Shown: piece after piece, positions 55,601-64,000 of the stretch
How the letters are laid out: the number at the start of each line of letters is the position of its first letter
How positions within the stretch are numbered: position 1 is the first letter of the stretch
Source of the DNA: Cognataquiflexum aquatile
Lineage (GTDB): Bacteria > Bacteroidota > Bacteroidia > Cytophagales > Cyclobacteriaceae
Direction of reading: 5' to 3'
DNA length: 64,000 bases
NCBI RefSeq assembly: GCF_003316845.1
Contig: NZ_QMIK01000001.1
Span: forward strand, 1,178,001 to 1,242,000
Notes under the pieces: generated by a model
Told to the model about the DNA's origin: nothing
What the model saw: the letters and a program-made list of their open reading frames with translations, nothing else
The model's database searches: none
Translations under genes and position numbers: made by a program

Positions 55601-56890
55601 ATGATCACAAACTCAGAGATTCAAAGTATCAAGCAGCGGTTTGGCATAATCGGCAACAGCCCTTTGCTCAACCATGCCATACAGGTGGCCATGCAGGCCT
55701 CTCCTACCGACATGACAGTGCTGATTACAGGAGAAAGCGGTAGCGGGAAAGAATCATTTTCAAAAATCATCCACTCGCTTAGCCTCCGCAAACATGGCAA
55801 ATTTATTGCCATCAACTGCGGGGCAATTCCTGAAGGCACGATTGATTCAGAATTGTTTGGCCATGAAAAAGGGTCATTTACCGGTGCACATGAAGCGAGG
55901 AAAGGCTATTTTGAAGTGACTGATGGCGGGTCGATTTTCCTCGATGAAATCGGCGAAATGCCGCTTGGAACACAGGCAAGGCTCCTCAGGATTTTGGAAA
56001 ACGGGGAATTTATAAAAGTTGGCTCCTCCAAAGTGCTCAAAACAAACGTCCGAGTCATCGCTGCCACCAATGTAAACCTGATCAAAGCCGTAGACAAAGG
56101 CGAATTCAGAGAAGACCTTTATTACAGGTTGAATACTGTTCCGATCTACGTACCACCACTGCGGGAAAGGGGCGATGATGTTGTCATGTTGTTCAGAAAA
56201 TTTACGACTGATTTTTCTGAACGGTACAAAGTAAAGCCCATTTCGCTTGATGAAGCTGCAAAGAAGTTATTGGTAAAATTCCCATTTCCCGGAAATATCC
56301 GTCAGCTAAAAAACATCGCAGAACAAATCTCACTATTGGAAGAAAACAGAGAGGTGGACGCTGCAACTTTGTCAAAATATCTCCCGACTGACCAAAGCCG
56401 GCTTCCTGCCCTGACCGGAAGCTCAGGAGGCTCAAATGAATTCTCGGATTTTTCGGAAAGAGAAATCCTGTACAAAGTCCTTTTTGATATGAAAAAGGAC
56501 ATGAATGAACTCAAAAAACTGGTACTTGAGGCATTTCAATCTGGAGGCCTTAATTCCAATATCATGAGCAAGCATCAAAATCTTTTTGATGATTTAGAGC
56601 CCTCTTCCCCTTCATTCGAGGAGAAAAAGGCTTCGAGTGTTCCATCCAATGTCCCTTTGGTAATCGACCACCAAAACCAAAACGAGGAAACGGAAGACTA
56701 TGATGACGATACTATCGAGGACATTATCCATGAGGAAGACGATAATTCACTTTCTTTGGAGAAAAAAGAAAAAGAAATGATTCTGAAAGCACTTCGTAAG
56801 CATAACAACAAAAGAAAATACGCCGCAGGTGACCTTGGTATATCCGAAAGGACGTTATATAGAAAAATAAAACAATATGACATTGAATAG
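55601..56890 (+). CDS. Sigma-54-dependent transcriptional activator without receiver domain
   Basis: A 429-residue enhancer-binding protein that would activate RNA polymerase with sigma-54. The AAA+ domain starts almost at the N-terminus: Walker A GESGSGKES (44-52), the sigma-54-contact loop GSFTGA (91-96, a variant of GAFTGA), Walker B SIFLDEIGEM and sensor PFPGNIRQLKN. An acidic, poorly ordered linker covers about residues 330-385 (EETEDYDDDTIEDIIHEEDD), followed by a Fis-type helix-turn-helix (KYAAGDLGISERTLYRKIKQY). No N-terminal receiver or PAS domain is present. It sits between miaB and lptE, 16 bases from miaB, a conserved place in this phylum. Confidence 0.93.
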   Translation: MITNSEIQSIKQRFGIIGNSPLLNHAIQVAMQASPTDMTVLITGESGSGKESFSKIIHSLSLRKHGKFIAINCGAIPEGTIDSELFGHEKGSFTGAHEARKGYFEVTDGGSIFLDEIGEMPLGTQARLLRILENGEFIKVGSSKVLKTNVRVIAATNVNLIKAVDKGEFREDLYYRLNTVPIYVPPLRERGDDVVMLFRKFTTDFSERYKVKPISLDEAAKKLLVKFPFPGNIRQLKNIAEQISLLEENREVDAATLSKYLPTDQSRLPALTGSSGGSNEFSDFSEREILYKVLFDMKKDMNELKKLVLEAFQSGGLNSNIMSKHQNLFDDLEPSSPSFEEKKASSVPSNVPLVIDHQNQNEETEDYDDDTIEDIIHEEDDNSLSLEKKEKEMILKALRKHNNKRKYAAGDLGISERTLYRKIKQYDIE

Positions 56891-57422
56891 GAAATCAAAA
56901 CGCCATTTCTTGACATTGTTATTTCCGATATTGCTGCTTCAGGGATGTGCGATCAAATACAGCTTTACCGGAACCAACATTAATTATGAATTGACCAAGA
57001 CATTTTCGGTGGAGAATTTTTTCAACGATTCCGGAGGTGGTCCTGCCAATATGGAGCAGCTCTTTACGGAATCACTTAAAGAGTTTTATCAAAGAAATAC
57101 CCAACTTGAATTGGTCAGAACAAATGGAGATTTACAGTTTCTCGGCGCCATCAAACGCTATGCGATCACCCCACAGGCAACTGTAACGAGCACAGACCCG
57201 AATCTTCCTGACAGGGCGGGTCAGATGAGATTGACTATTTCTATTGAAGTAGAGTACCTGAATACTGTCAATGAGGAGGAAAACCTCAAGCAAACATTCT
57301 CTTTCTTCAAAGATTATGACCCGAGGACAACTTCCATTCTTCAGGTCGAAAGTCAGCTGATTGAGGAAATTTTCAATAATATTATTCAGGACATCTTTAC
57401 TGCTACCGTTGCCAATTGGTAA
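56877..57422 (+). CDS. lptE: LptE-like LPS-assembly lipoprotein
   Basis: A 181-residue outer-membrane lipoprotein that plugs LptD in lipopolysaccharide export. Signal peptide and lipobox LLLQGC are followed by AIKYSFTGTNINYELTKTFSVENFFN, typical of the LptE family of Bacteroidota. LQFLGAIKRYAITPQATVT and the final IIQDIFTATVANW also fit. The ATG overlaps the last 14 bases of the sigma-54 activator gene, which suggests coupling of expression. It relates to the outer-membrane role of this segment. Confidence 0.88.
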   Translation: MTLNRKSKRHFLTLLFPILLLQGCAIKYSFTGTNINYELTKTFSVENFFNDSGGGPANMEQLFTESLKEFYQRNTQLELVRTNGDLQFLGAIKRYAITPQATVTSTDPNLPDRAGQMRLTISIEVEYLNTVNEEENLKQTFSFFKDYDPRTTSILQVESQLIEEIFNNIIQDIFTATVANW

Positions 57423-57459
57423 AAATGAGTAAATTGGAATCTATTCAATAATCAAAACC

Positions 57460-58281
57460 GTGAACAGCCATCAACTAATCTCAATTCTGAAAGTGGGCAA
57501 TACCCTTCAAAAAGAAGATATCGCCCACCTGATCAAATTGCATGAGAGTTTTCCGTTTTTTCAGATCCCGAAGGTGTTGCTCGCCAAATATGAATTTGAA
57601 AAATCGGGTGGAAAAGCAAAAGAATTTTTGAATTGGGCGTCAATTACAAGCCCTGACCGGTCGTGGCTCAAATTGATGATCGAATCCGATATCCCGTTCC
57701 GGTTTTTGGAAAACAAGATTGCCGAAAACATAGAGAAATTTTCCAATTTCAAACCGACCATTCAAAAATCAATAGTGTTGGAAGGATTTGAAAAATCCCT
57801 CATCCCTGAACCCACCAAAGAAACCGATCCGGAGATCAGGGCTAAAATCCTCAAAAAACTGGAAGAAAATCTCAATAGCAGGAAAGACCAACAGGTAACC
57901 CAAAATGTAGAAGAAACTGAAGCACAGCCAAAATCCAAAAAAAGAAGGGTAAATGATGATTTGATTGAAAACATCAGGAAAAGGGAGAAGAAGGAAATTG
58001 TAGATGAGAAGAAAAAAGAACAGATAGATCTGATCAAAGCTTTCAGCAAAAGGGAATTCAAATTGGCAACACTCAAGGAAATGGAAGATTTCCAAAAACA
58101 AGCCGATCTCTCCGAAAACAGCACCCATCTCCATCCGACATTGCTATCGGAATCATATGCAAAACTGTTGGTAAAGCAGGGTAAAAAACAAAAAGCTAAA
58201 GAAATTTATCAAAAATTAATGGTGAAATTTCCAGATAAAAACATTTACTTTGCGGACTTAATTAAAGACTTGGATTTATAA
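57460..58281 (+). CDS. Hypothetical protein of the lptE-secG interval
   Basis: A 273-residue protein with a GTG start. The first 110 residues look helical (LISILKVGNTLQKEDIAHLIKLHES, FLENKIAENIEKFSNF). The middle (about 130-185) is very rich in Lys and Glu (KKRRVNDDLIENIRKREKKEIV), probably coiled coil. The end resembles a TPR hairpin: HPTLLSESYAKLLVKQGKKQKAKEIYQKLMVKFPDK. No function is known. It begins 37 bases after lptE and ends 10 bases before secG, so it is in the same transcript; Bacteroidota often have such a gene here. Confidence 0.8.
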   Translation: MNSHQLISILKVGNTLQKEDIAHLIKLHESFPFFQIPKVLLAKYEFEKSGGKAKEFLNWASITSPDRSWLKLMIESDIPFRFLENKIAENIEKFSNFKPTIQKSIVLEGFEKSLIPEPTKETDPEIRAKILKKLEENLNSRKDQQVTQNVEETEAQPKSKKRRVNDDLIENIRKREKKEIVDEKKKEQIDLIKAFSKREFKLATLKEMEDFQKQADLSENSTHLHPTLLSESYAKLLVKQGKKQKAKEIYQKLMVKFPDKNIYFADLIKDLDL

Positions 58282-58291
58282 TATCACTCAT

Positions 58292-58657
58292 ATGTTCACA
58301 TTTCTCATTACATTAATCATCATTCTAGCGGTTTTATTGGTTCTTGTCATTTTGGCACAGGATTCAAAAGGGGGCGTTGGAGCAGCTTTTGGTGCAGGAG
58401 CATCCCAGATTATGGGTGTGACAAAGACCGGAAATATACTTGAAAAATCTACTTGGGTGTTGGCAATTGCCATCTTGGCCCTTTCCCTATCCTCCTCAGC
58501 TTTCTTTTCAACCATTCAGCCCGGTCAATCCACTTCTCCGAATATTGAAAATGCAAGGAAACAAGTGGTAAGTCCTTCTTTTGGTGATACGGAAAGTATT
58601 TTGCCTACAGAGGGAACTGAAACTGTTCCGGTAGATACCACGGAAAACGAAAATTAA
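58292..58657 (+). CDS. secG: Preprotein translocase subunit SecG
   Basis: A 121-residue component of the SecYEG channel. Two hydrophobic helices (TFLITLIIILAVLLVLVILAQ and TWVLAIAILALSLSSSAFF) enclose the SecG loop with QDSKGGVGAAFGAGASQIMGVTKTGNILEKST. The C-terminal tail is acidic and proline-poor, longer than in E. coli. It lies last in the miaB-to-secG run, before a terminator that is shared with a convergent gene. Confidence 0.94.
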   Translation: MFTFLITLIIILAVLLVLVILAQDSKGGVGAAFGAGASQIMGVTKTGNILEKSTWVLAIAILALSLSSSAFFSTIQPGQSTSPNIENARKQVVSPSFGDTESILPTEGTETVPVDTTENEN

Positions 58658-58665
58658 AAAATAAC

Positions 58666-58689
58666 AGCCCGCACCATGCGGGCTTTTTT
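58666..58689. terminator. Terminator between secG and a convergent gene
   Basis: AGCCCGCA and TGCGGGCT form a perfect 8-bp stem with a CCA loop followed by TTTTT. It reaches the stop codon of the minus-strand gene, and can serve both genes. Confidence 0.85.
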
Positions 58690-59395
58690 ATTCCACCATT
58701 TTTAGGATCAGTCTTTTGCTGATCGGAACGAAACTCTCTTCCAATGGAATCTGCTGACGGCTGCAAATACTGAATGTAGCAGGGTTTGGCAGTTCTTTGT
58801 TGGTTTTTATCAGGTCAAGTTTGATGTTTTCATAGGTATTGAGGATGGACCGCCTCACCTTTTGGATGAGTTGCATCATGATTCCTTTGAAGGTATCAAT
58901 GCTGTTTTGAAACAGGTTCACCTTGTACCTGTAGACAAATACATCCCTGGACTTGTCAAAAGAAAGAAAAACATACCCCTCCTTCTGATATAAAGGAGAA
59001 ATTCCGATAGGTTCTATTTTCATTTCTCCTTCCAGAAAATCATAGATATTTTTTCCGTCCTCGATATGGTTTTTGAGTTGGGGAAGTGAAAATGCTACAA
59101 TCTCCTCCAACTGTTTCATCATATCATCATCGATGACCAAAGGCCTGTAGGTAAATTTCAACTCTTTGGAATCAGGTCCCTGCAGCATTTTGGGGAATGC
59201 GGATTTGATCTGATCCCTGTTTTGCTCAAAACTTTTGAGCCGGCTGTAATGCTGTATCAGTTCGGCAAGCGGAGGGTAAAGTTTCACCTCTTTGAACTGC
59301 CCGCCGACATGCTGCAGATATGCCAATAGAAGGTATTTTTTGTATTCAAAATCAATCCAACCTTCAGTAATCCAATTTTCAGATAAGCTTTTCAT
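58688..59395 (-). CDS. Conserved hypothetical protein next to groES
   Basis: A 235-residue cytosolic protein of unknown function. It opens MKSLSENWITEGWIDFEYKKYLLLAYLQHV, followed by KLYPPLAELIQHYSRLKSFEQN and an all-helical-looking middle, with GYVFLSFDKSRDVFVYRYKVNLFQ as a beta-rich part near residue 145. No catalytic motif, signal peptide or membrane segment was seen. It is transcribed divergently from groES and shares the intervening region, which has repeated TGACA words. Confidence 0.8.
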   Translation of the reverse strand: MKSLSENWITEGWIDFEYKKYLLLAYLQHVGGQFKEVKLYPPLAELIQHYSRLKSFEQNRDQIKSAFPKMLQGPDSKELKFTYRPLVIDDDMMKQLEEIVAFSLPQLKNHIEDGKNIYDFLEGEMKIEPIGISPLYQKEGYVFLSFDKSRDVFVYRYKVNLFQNSIDTFKGIMMQLIQKVRRSILNTYENIKLDLIKTNKELPNPATFSICSRQQIPLEESFVPISKRLILKMVE

Positions 59396-59425
59396 AACGT
59401 TCAGTTTGTGAAAATTTAAAAAAAT

Positions 59426-59553
59426 CTGACATCATTTAAAAATACATGGGAAAATTTGACAGGAAATATTACAGGAACATCAAACTTCTGACAGCAATAA
59501 AGTCAAATTGACGGACTATATGTCAGTTGGCTGTAGAATAACTTCTTTGGCAC
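59426..59553. promoter_or_regulatory. TGACA-rich control region upstream of groES
   Basis: CTGACA at 59426 and 59488, TTGACA at 59456, TTGACG at 59508 and the inverse TGTCAG at 59521 recur in the gap, about three helical turns apart on average; the last pair forms TGAC-N9-GTCA. A TTTGGCAC word lies at 59546-59553. No TAnnTTTG and no CIRCE element (TTAGCACTC-N9-GAGTGCTAA) are present, so heat-shock control would use another signal. Candidate only. Confidence 0.35.
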
Positions 59554-59612
59554 AAGAAGTGATAATTGAGGTTTACAAGATTTTGTTTCTAACCTTTAAA
59601 AATCCAATAATT

Positions 59613-59891
59613 ATGTCAAAAGTAAACATCAAACCTCTTGCAGACAGAGTTCTGGTGGAGCCTGCTGCAGCAGAAGAAAAAACCGCTTCCGGACTTTACA
59701 TCCCTGATACTGCCAAAGAAAAACCTCAAAAAGGCACAGTGATCGCAGTAGGTGGCGGTAAAAAAGACGAACCAATGACTGTAAAAGTAGGTGACCAAGT
59801 GCTTTATGGCAAATACGCAGGTACAGAGCTTGCAGTTGAAGGACATGATTACCTTATCATGAGAGAATCAGACATTTTTGCGATTCTTTAA
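59613..59891 (+). CDS. groES: Co-chaperonin GroES
   Basis: A 92-residue lid of the chaperonin. The start at 59613 gives [27 protein letters not shown], the normal opening; the frame is open 35 codons earlier but that is upstream regulatory sequence. The mobile loop is in [19 protein letters not shown] and the C-terminal [16 protein letters not shown] block is complete. groEL starts 43 bases downstream, so they form one operon. Confidence 0.97.
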   Translation: MSKVNIKPLADRVLVEPAAAEEKTASGLYIPDTAKEKPQKGTVIAVGGGKKDEPMTVKVGDQVLYGKYAGTELAVEGHDYLIMRESDIFAIL

Positions 59892-59922
59892 TCAACTTAT
59901 TCAAACATTTAAAAGAACCTAA

Positions 59923-61563
<1,641 letters not shown>

Positions 61564-61585
61564 TCAAATCTCCGGTCAAAATAGA

Positions 61586-61617
61586 AAGAGGAACTCAAAA
61601 GGTTCCTCTTTTTTTTT
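61586..61617 (+). terminator. Terminator after groEL
   Basis: AAGAGGAAC and GTTCCTCTT form a perfect 9-bp stem with a TCAAAAG loop, followed by about eight T residues. Confidence 0.9.
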
Positions 61618-61694
61618 CTAAAACCTCAGCCTATTTATTGAAATTATAAAAAAATCAATTTCAAATAAATCCGGTTTATTTTAATTTAGAGAAG

Positions 61695-61702
61695 TATATT
61701 TG
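61695..61702 (+). promoter_or_regulatory. Putative -7 element of the response regulator gene
   Basis: TATATTTG matches TAnnTTTG exactly, 40 bases before the ATG at 61742. It overlaps an in-frame TTG, so that TTG is unlikely to be a start. No good -33 TTTG is found. Confidence 0.5.
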
Positions 61703-61741
61703 AAAGAACTTAAACAACTTTCGTATTTCCAAGAAGCATCT

Positions 61742-62116
61742 ATGCAAAGGTTTCATTCCATAATTTTAGTAGATGACGATCCTATCAACAACTTGATAAA
61801 CAGAAGGTTGATTTCAAAATTAAAACTGACTAGCCAAATTGAGGAATTTTTAGAAGCCGAACAGGCGATTGAAAGAATACGGAAGATGGAAGTCACAGAG
61901 AATATTCTGATTTTCCTGGATATTAACATGCCAGTCATGAATGGGTGGGATTTTTTAAACCAATACATGAAGGAATTTAAACTGAGGAAAGATAAAATCA
62001 TCGTTCTGTCGAGTTCAATAGATTTTCAGGACCGACAGAAAGCCAAGGAGTATGCCTGCGTCGAAGGATTCATTGAAAAGCCACTTTCTCCCGAAAAAAT
62101 CAAAAATATTTTATGA
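61742..62116 (+). CDS. Single-domain response regulator (CheY-like)
   Basis: A 124-residue receiver domain with no output domain. The acidic pair is in LVDDDPINN (Asp11-13), the phosphoacceptor Asp60 is in IFLDINMPVMNGWDF, the Ser is in IIVLSSSID and the Lys113 in GFIEKPLSPEKI, so it should be phosphorylatable. This is the type seen in Bacteroidota next to hybrid histidine kinases; here no kinase is nearby. The ATG at 61742 was chosen because upstream sequence holds the promoter. The stop overlaps the corA start by four bases (ATGA). Confidence 0.88.
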   Translation: MQRFHSIILVDDDPINNLINRRLISKLKLTSQIEEFLEAEQAIERIRKMEVTENILIFLDINMPVMNGWDFLNQYMKEFKLRKDKIIVLSSSIDFQDRQKAKEYACVEGFIEKPLSPEKIKNIL

Positions 62117-63123
62117 TGAGTGCGGTCAAAACCCGATCAAATGAAATCAATATGGAGATTTATGAATTTGGAGATGGTGTTTTCAAGAAGCACCACATTA
62201 CCACTTCAGAGCAGATAAAACCATTTTTAGAAGTGAACCATAAATTTTGGCTAAACCTCTATGGCCTGGACAATGAATCTTTGCTAAAAGAAATAAGCGA
62301 AATTTTTGAAATTCACCCCTTGACTCTCGAGGATATCAAAAACACCTCCCAAAGGCCAAAATTCGAGGAGTTTGAAGAAAACATCTTTGTGGTGTGCAAA
62401 ATGATTTATTCCAAAAACAAATCACGTGAACCTATCACTGAACAGGTAAGCATACTATTTGGGAAAAACTACATCATCTCTATCCAAGAAAATCCTTTTG
62501 ATATTTTTGACCCTATTAGGACCAGGCTAGAAAACCCAACAGGCAAAATGCGAAAAATGGGTACTGATTATTTTGCCTATACCTTGCTCGATGCCATCGT
62601 AGACAAGTATTTTGATTGCTTGGAGCTTGCTGTTGAAAAAATCGAAGACATGGAGGACAGCATCATCAGTCAGTCCAAGAAAACCAAACTGCCTGAAATC
62701 TTTCTCCAAAGAAAAACCATCCAACAGATCAAAAGGACGGTATGGCCGACAAGGGAACTATTGTCAGCCTGGAAAAAATCGGAAAACCCTTTGGTCAAAA
62801 AGAAAACCATTCCTTTTATCAATGATGTCTATGAACATGTCATTGAAATTATCGAAAATCTGGAAATCCAGAGGGAATCCATTTCTGCCTTGGTAGAATT
62901 GTTTATGTCCAACTTAAGTCTCAAACAAAATGAGGTCATGAAAACCCTGACCATCATTGCAACGATTTTTATTCCCTTGACTTTTATCGCCGGAGTGTAT
63001 GGTATGAACTTCGAGTTTATGCCGGAATTAGGCTGGAAATATGGCTATTTATTGATCTGGATTTTCTTTTTGGGATCAACATTGGCGATGGTGTACTATT
63101 TCAAAAGAAAAAAATGGTTCTGA
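62113..63123 (+). CDS. corA: CorA family magnesium/cobalt transporter
   Basis: A 336-residue CorA-type Mg2+ channel subunit. The cytosolic part (about 1-270) includes HPLTLEDIKNTSQRPKFEEF and FVVCKMIYSKNKS, then a long helix (TIQQIKRTVWPTRELLSAW). The two membrane helices at the C-terminus contain the signature GMN in YGMNFEFMPE near residue 297, followed by WIFFLGSTLAMVYYFKRKKW. It overlaps the response regulator by four bases, an unusual pairing. The cell also has MgtE, so Mg2+ uptake is duplicated. Confidence 0.94.
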   Translation: MMSAVKTRSNEINMEIYEFGDGVFKKHHITTSEQIKPFLEVNHKFWLNLYGLDNESLLKEISEIFEIHPLTLEDIKNTSQRPKFEEFEENIFVVCKMIYSKNKSREPITEQVSILFGKNYIISIQENPFDIFDPIRTRLENPTGKMRKMGTDYFAYTLLDAIVDKYFDCLELAVEKIEDMEDSIISQSKKTKLPEIFLQRKTIQQIKRTVWPTRELLSAWKKSENPLVKKKTIPFINDVYEHVIEIIENLEIQRESISALVELFMSNLSLKQNEVMKTLTIIATIFIPLTFIAGVYGMNFEFMPELGWKYGYLLIWIFFLGSTLAMVYYFKRKKWF

Positions 63124-63324
63124 TGATTCACCTTTTATTTACATAAATATTCCTTTTATTTTAATATTTTTTATTTATTTTTCAGTAGGAATCACCCAAA
63201 AAACACAAGAAACATTCCTTAACTAATAAAATACGAATATTAGGCCACGAAATTTCACCCAAAATTTCCCGCCTGATAAGCGATTTGCCAAACACCCGTT
63301 TTTGATTATCTCAATTGAAATAAA

Positions 63325-64000
63325 ATGAAAAAAATTTTACTGTTTTCAATTCTTTTTGTGGCGACCTTTTCCTTGAGTTTTGCCCAAACCACTTGGAATG
63401 GAAGCGTAAGTTCTGATTGGAACACCGCTGCCAACTGGACTCCGGCGAATGTTCCAAATGCCAATAATGAAGATGCCCTTATTAATGGTGCAGGAACTTT
63501 TCAACCGGTGATGACCTCTAATATTTCCATTAGAGATATTAGCGTAACAGGCGGTTCTTTGGGTTTAGCAGGATTTACTTTGACTTCTTCAAGAAATGGG
63601 GTTTTTACAGGAGGAAGCATTAACAATGGGAATCTAGTTATAAACGATTTTAACAATTTATCCAACATGGTCTTTAATGGCACCATGACTTTGACAAAAA
63701 GTGCAGGAAACGACGATGATCTACAAGGGGGTAACATATTTAATGGACCAACAACCATTACCAATTCTGATGGCAATCGACTAAGGTTTGCCCAGACAAA
63801 TGGTGATACATTTAACGCTTTATTGACGGTAAATAAAAACAATACCGGAAATATTGAAATGGCTTATAACGGTACGAACAGTATCAACAGCATCATTATC
63901 AATAATACAAATACCGGCGGACAAATGAATTTCGGTGTCGGAGGAGGTACCTCTTCCTTGGTGATAGGTGGGCTAATAACTACAGGATTTGTCGGAACTT
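63325..64000 (+). CDS. Large secreted surface protein, N-terminal part
   Basis: The first 225 residues of a protein that continues beyond the window. The signal peptide (ILLFSILFVATFSLSFAQ) is followed by TTWNGSVSSDWNTAANWTP, the W-N-G...W...NW motif that begins many surface adhesins in Bacteroidota, and then Asn/Thr/Gly-rich beta-strand repeats such as LVINDFNNLSNMVFNGTMTL and NSINSIIINNTNTGGQM. This looks like a beta-helix or autotransporter-associated-repeat domain. Export through the type IX system is likely but its C-terminal sorting domain is outside the window. A gap of about 200 bases without gene separates it from corA. Confidence 0.85.
   Translation, partial: MKKILLFSILFVATFSLSFAQTTWNGSVSSDWNTAANWTPANVPNANNEDALINGAGTFQPVMTSNISIRDISVTGGSLGLAGFTLTSSRNGVFTGGSINNGNLVINDFNNLSNMVFNGTMTLTKSAGNDDDLQGGNIFNGPTTITNSDGNRLRFAQTNGDTFNALLTVNKNNTGNIEMAYNGTNSINSIIINNTNTGGQMNFGVGGGTSSLVIGGLITTGFVGT

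Noticed and set aside
59396-59612. CIRCE/HrcA operator before groES
   Set aside because: The TTAGCACTC-N9-GAGTGCTAA palindrome is absent.
62421-62434. parS-like TCACGTGAA
   Set aside because: Only the central part of the parS palindrome is present and it lies within corA, so it is probably chance.

Overview
The window looks like a chromosomal segment of a Bacteroidota member, most likely order Cytophagales (Cyclobacteriaceae-like); the family is inference from gene content and order. Supporting signs are the near absence of Shine-Dalgarno sequences, promoters of the Bacteroidota type (TTTG, 19-20 nt, TAnnTTTG, seen well before fabH and the SRP RNA), and lineage-typical neighbourhoods: parA-parB-DUF5683-dapB-lepB, DUF177-rpmF-fabH-efp-accB-accC, and miaB-sigma54 activator-lptE-secG-groESL. 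No rRNA, tRNA, insertion sequence, prophage or CRISPR array was recognised; the only RNA gene found is a small SRP RNA.

Layout. 0-14 kb: a partial CCA-adding enzyme with a degenerate YrdC-like partner, an amino-acid racemase, pyrG, yidC, a UPF0173 hydrolase, the parAB-DUF5683-dapB-lepB run, then a minus-strand group (2Fe-2S protein, DUF819 membrane protein, NUDIX hydrolase, lipoprotein). 14-24 kb: a solitary aceK, a membrane-anchored unknown protein, an outer-membrane protein, a sialate O-acetylesterase, mgtE-rsmA and the divergent pdxA. 24-32 kb: ribosome and fatty-acid genes (DUF177, rpmF, fabH, efp, accB, accC) and valS.

32-50 kb is a minus-strand surface-polysaccharide locus. From its upstream (right) end it runs: Wza-like export lipoprotein, Wzc-like tyrosine autokinase, WbpE/WbpD/WbpB-like enzymes for a 2,3-diacetamido-uronic acid, a 28-bp minisatellite, a PglD/NeuD-type acetyltransferase, a Wzx flippase, two glycosyltransferases around a Wzy-like polymerase, a DUF354 glycosyltransferase-like protein, a 678-residue fusion of a class II glutaminase with a WbpG-like sugar amidotransferase, and a sugar transferase without the usual membrane helix. 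The middle part (about 36.5-42.3 kb) is much more AT-rich than its flanks, as expected for an exchanged serotype cassette. The WbpB/D/E set plus the WbpG-like fusion suggest a sugar carrying an acetamidino group. The self-contained glutaminase-amidotransferase is the most interesting item in the window.

50-64 kb returns to housekeeping genes: SRP RNA, a transaldolase-family aldolase, a small protein with ftsE, an S41 peptidase lipoprotein, miaB, a receiver-less sigma-54 activator, lptE, secG, groESL, a single-domain response regulator overlapping corA, and the 5' end of a large secreted surface protein that runs off the window.
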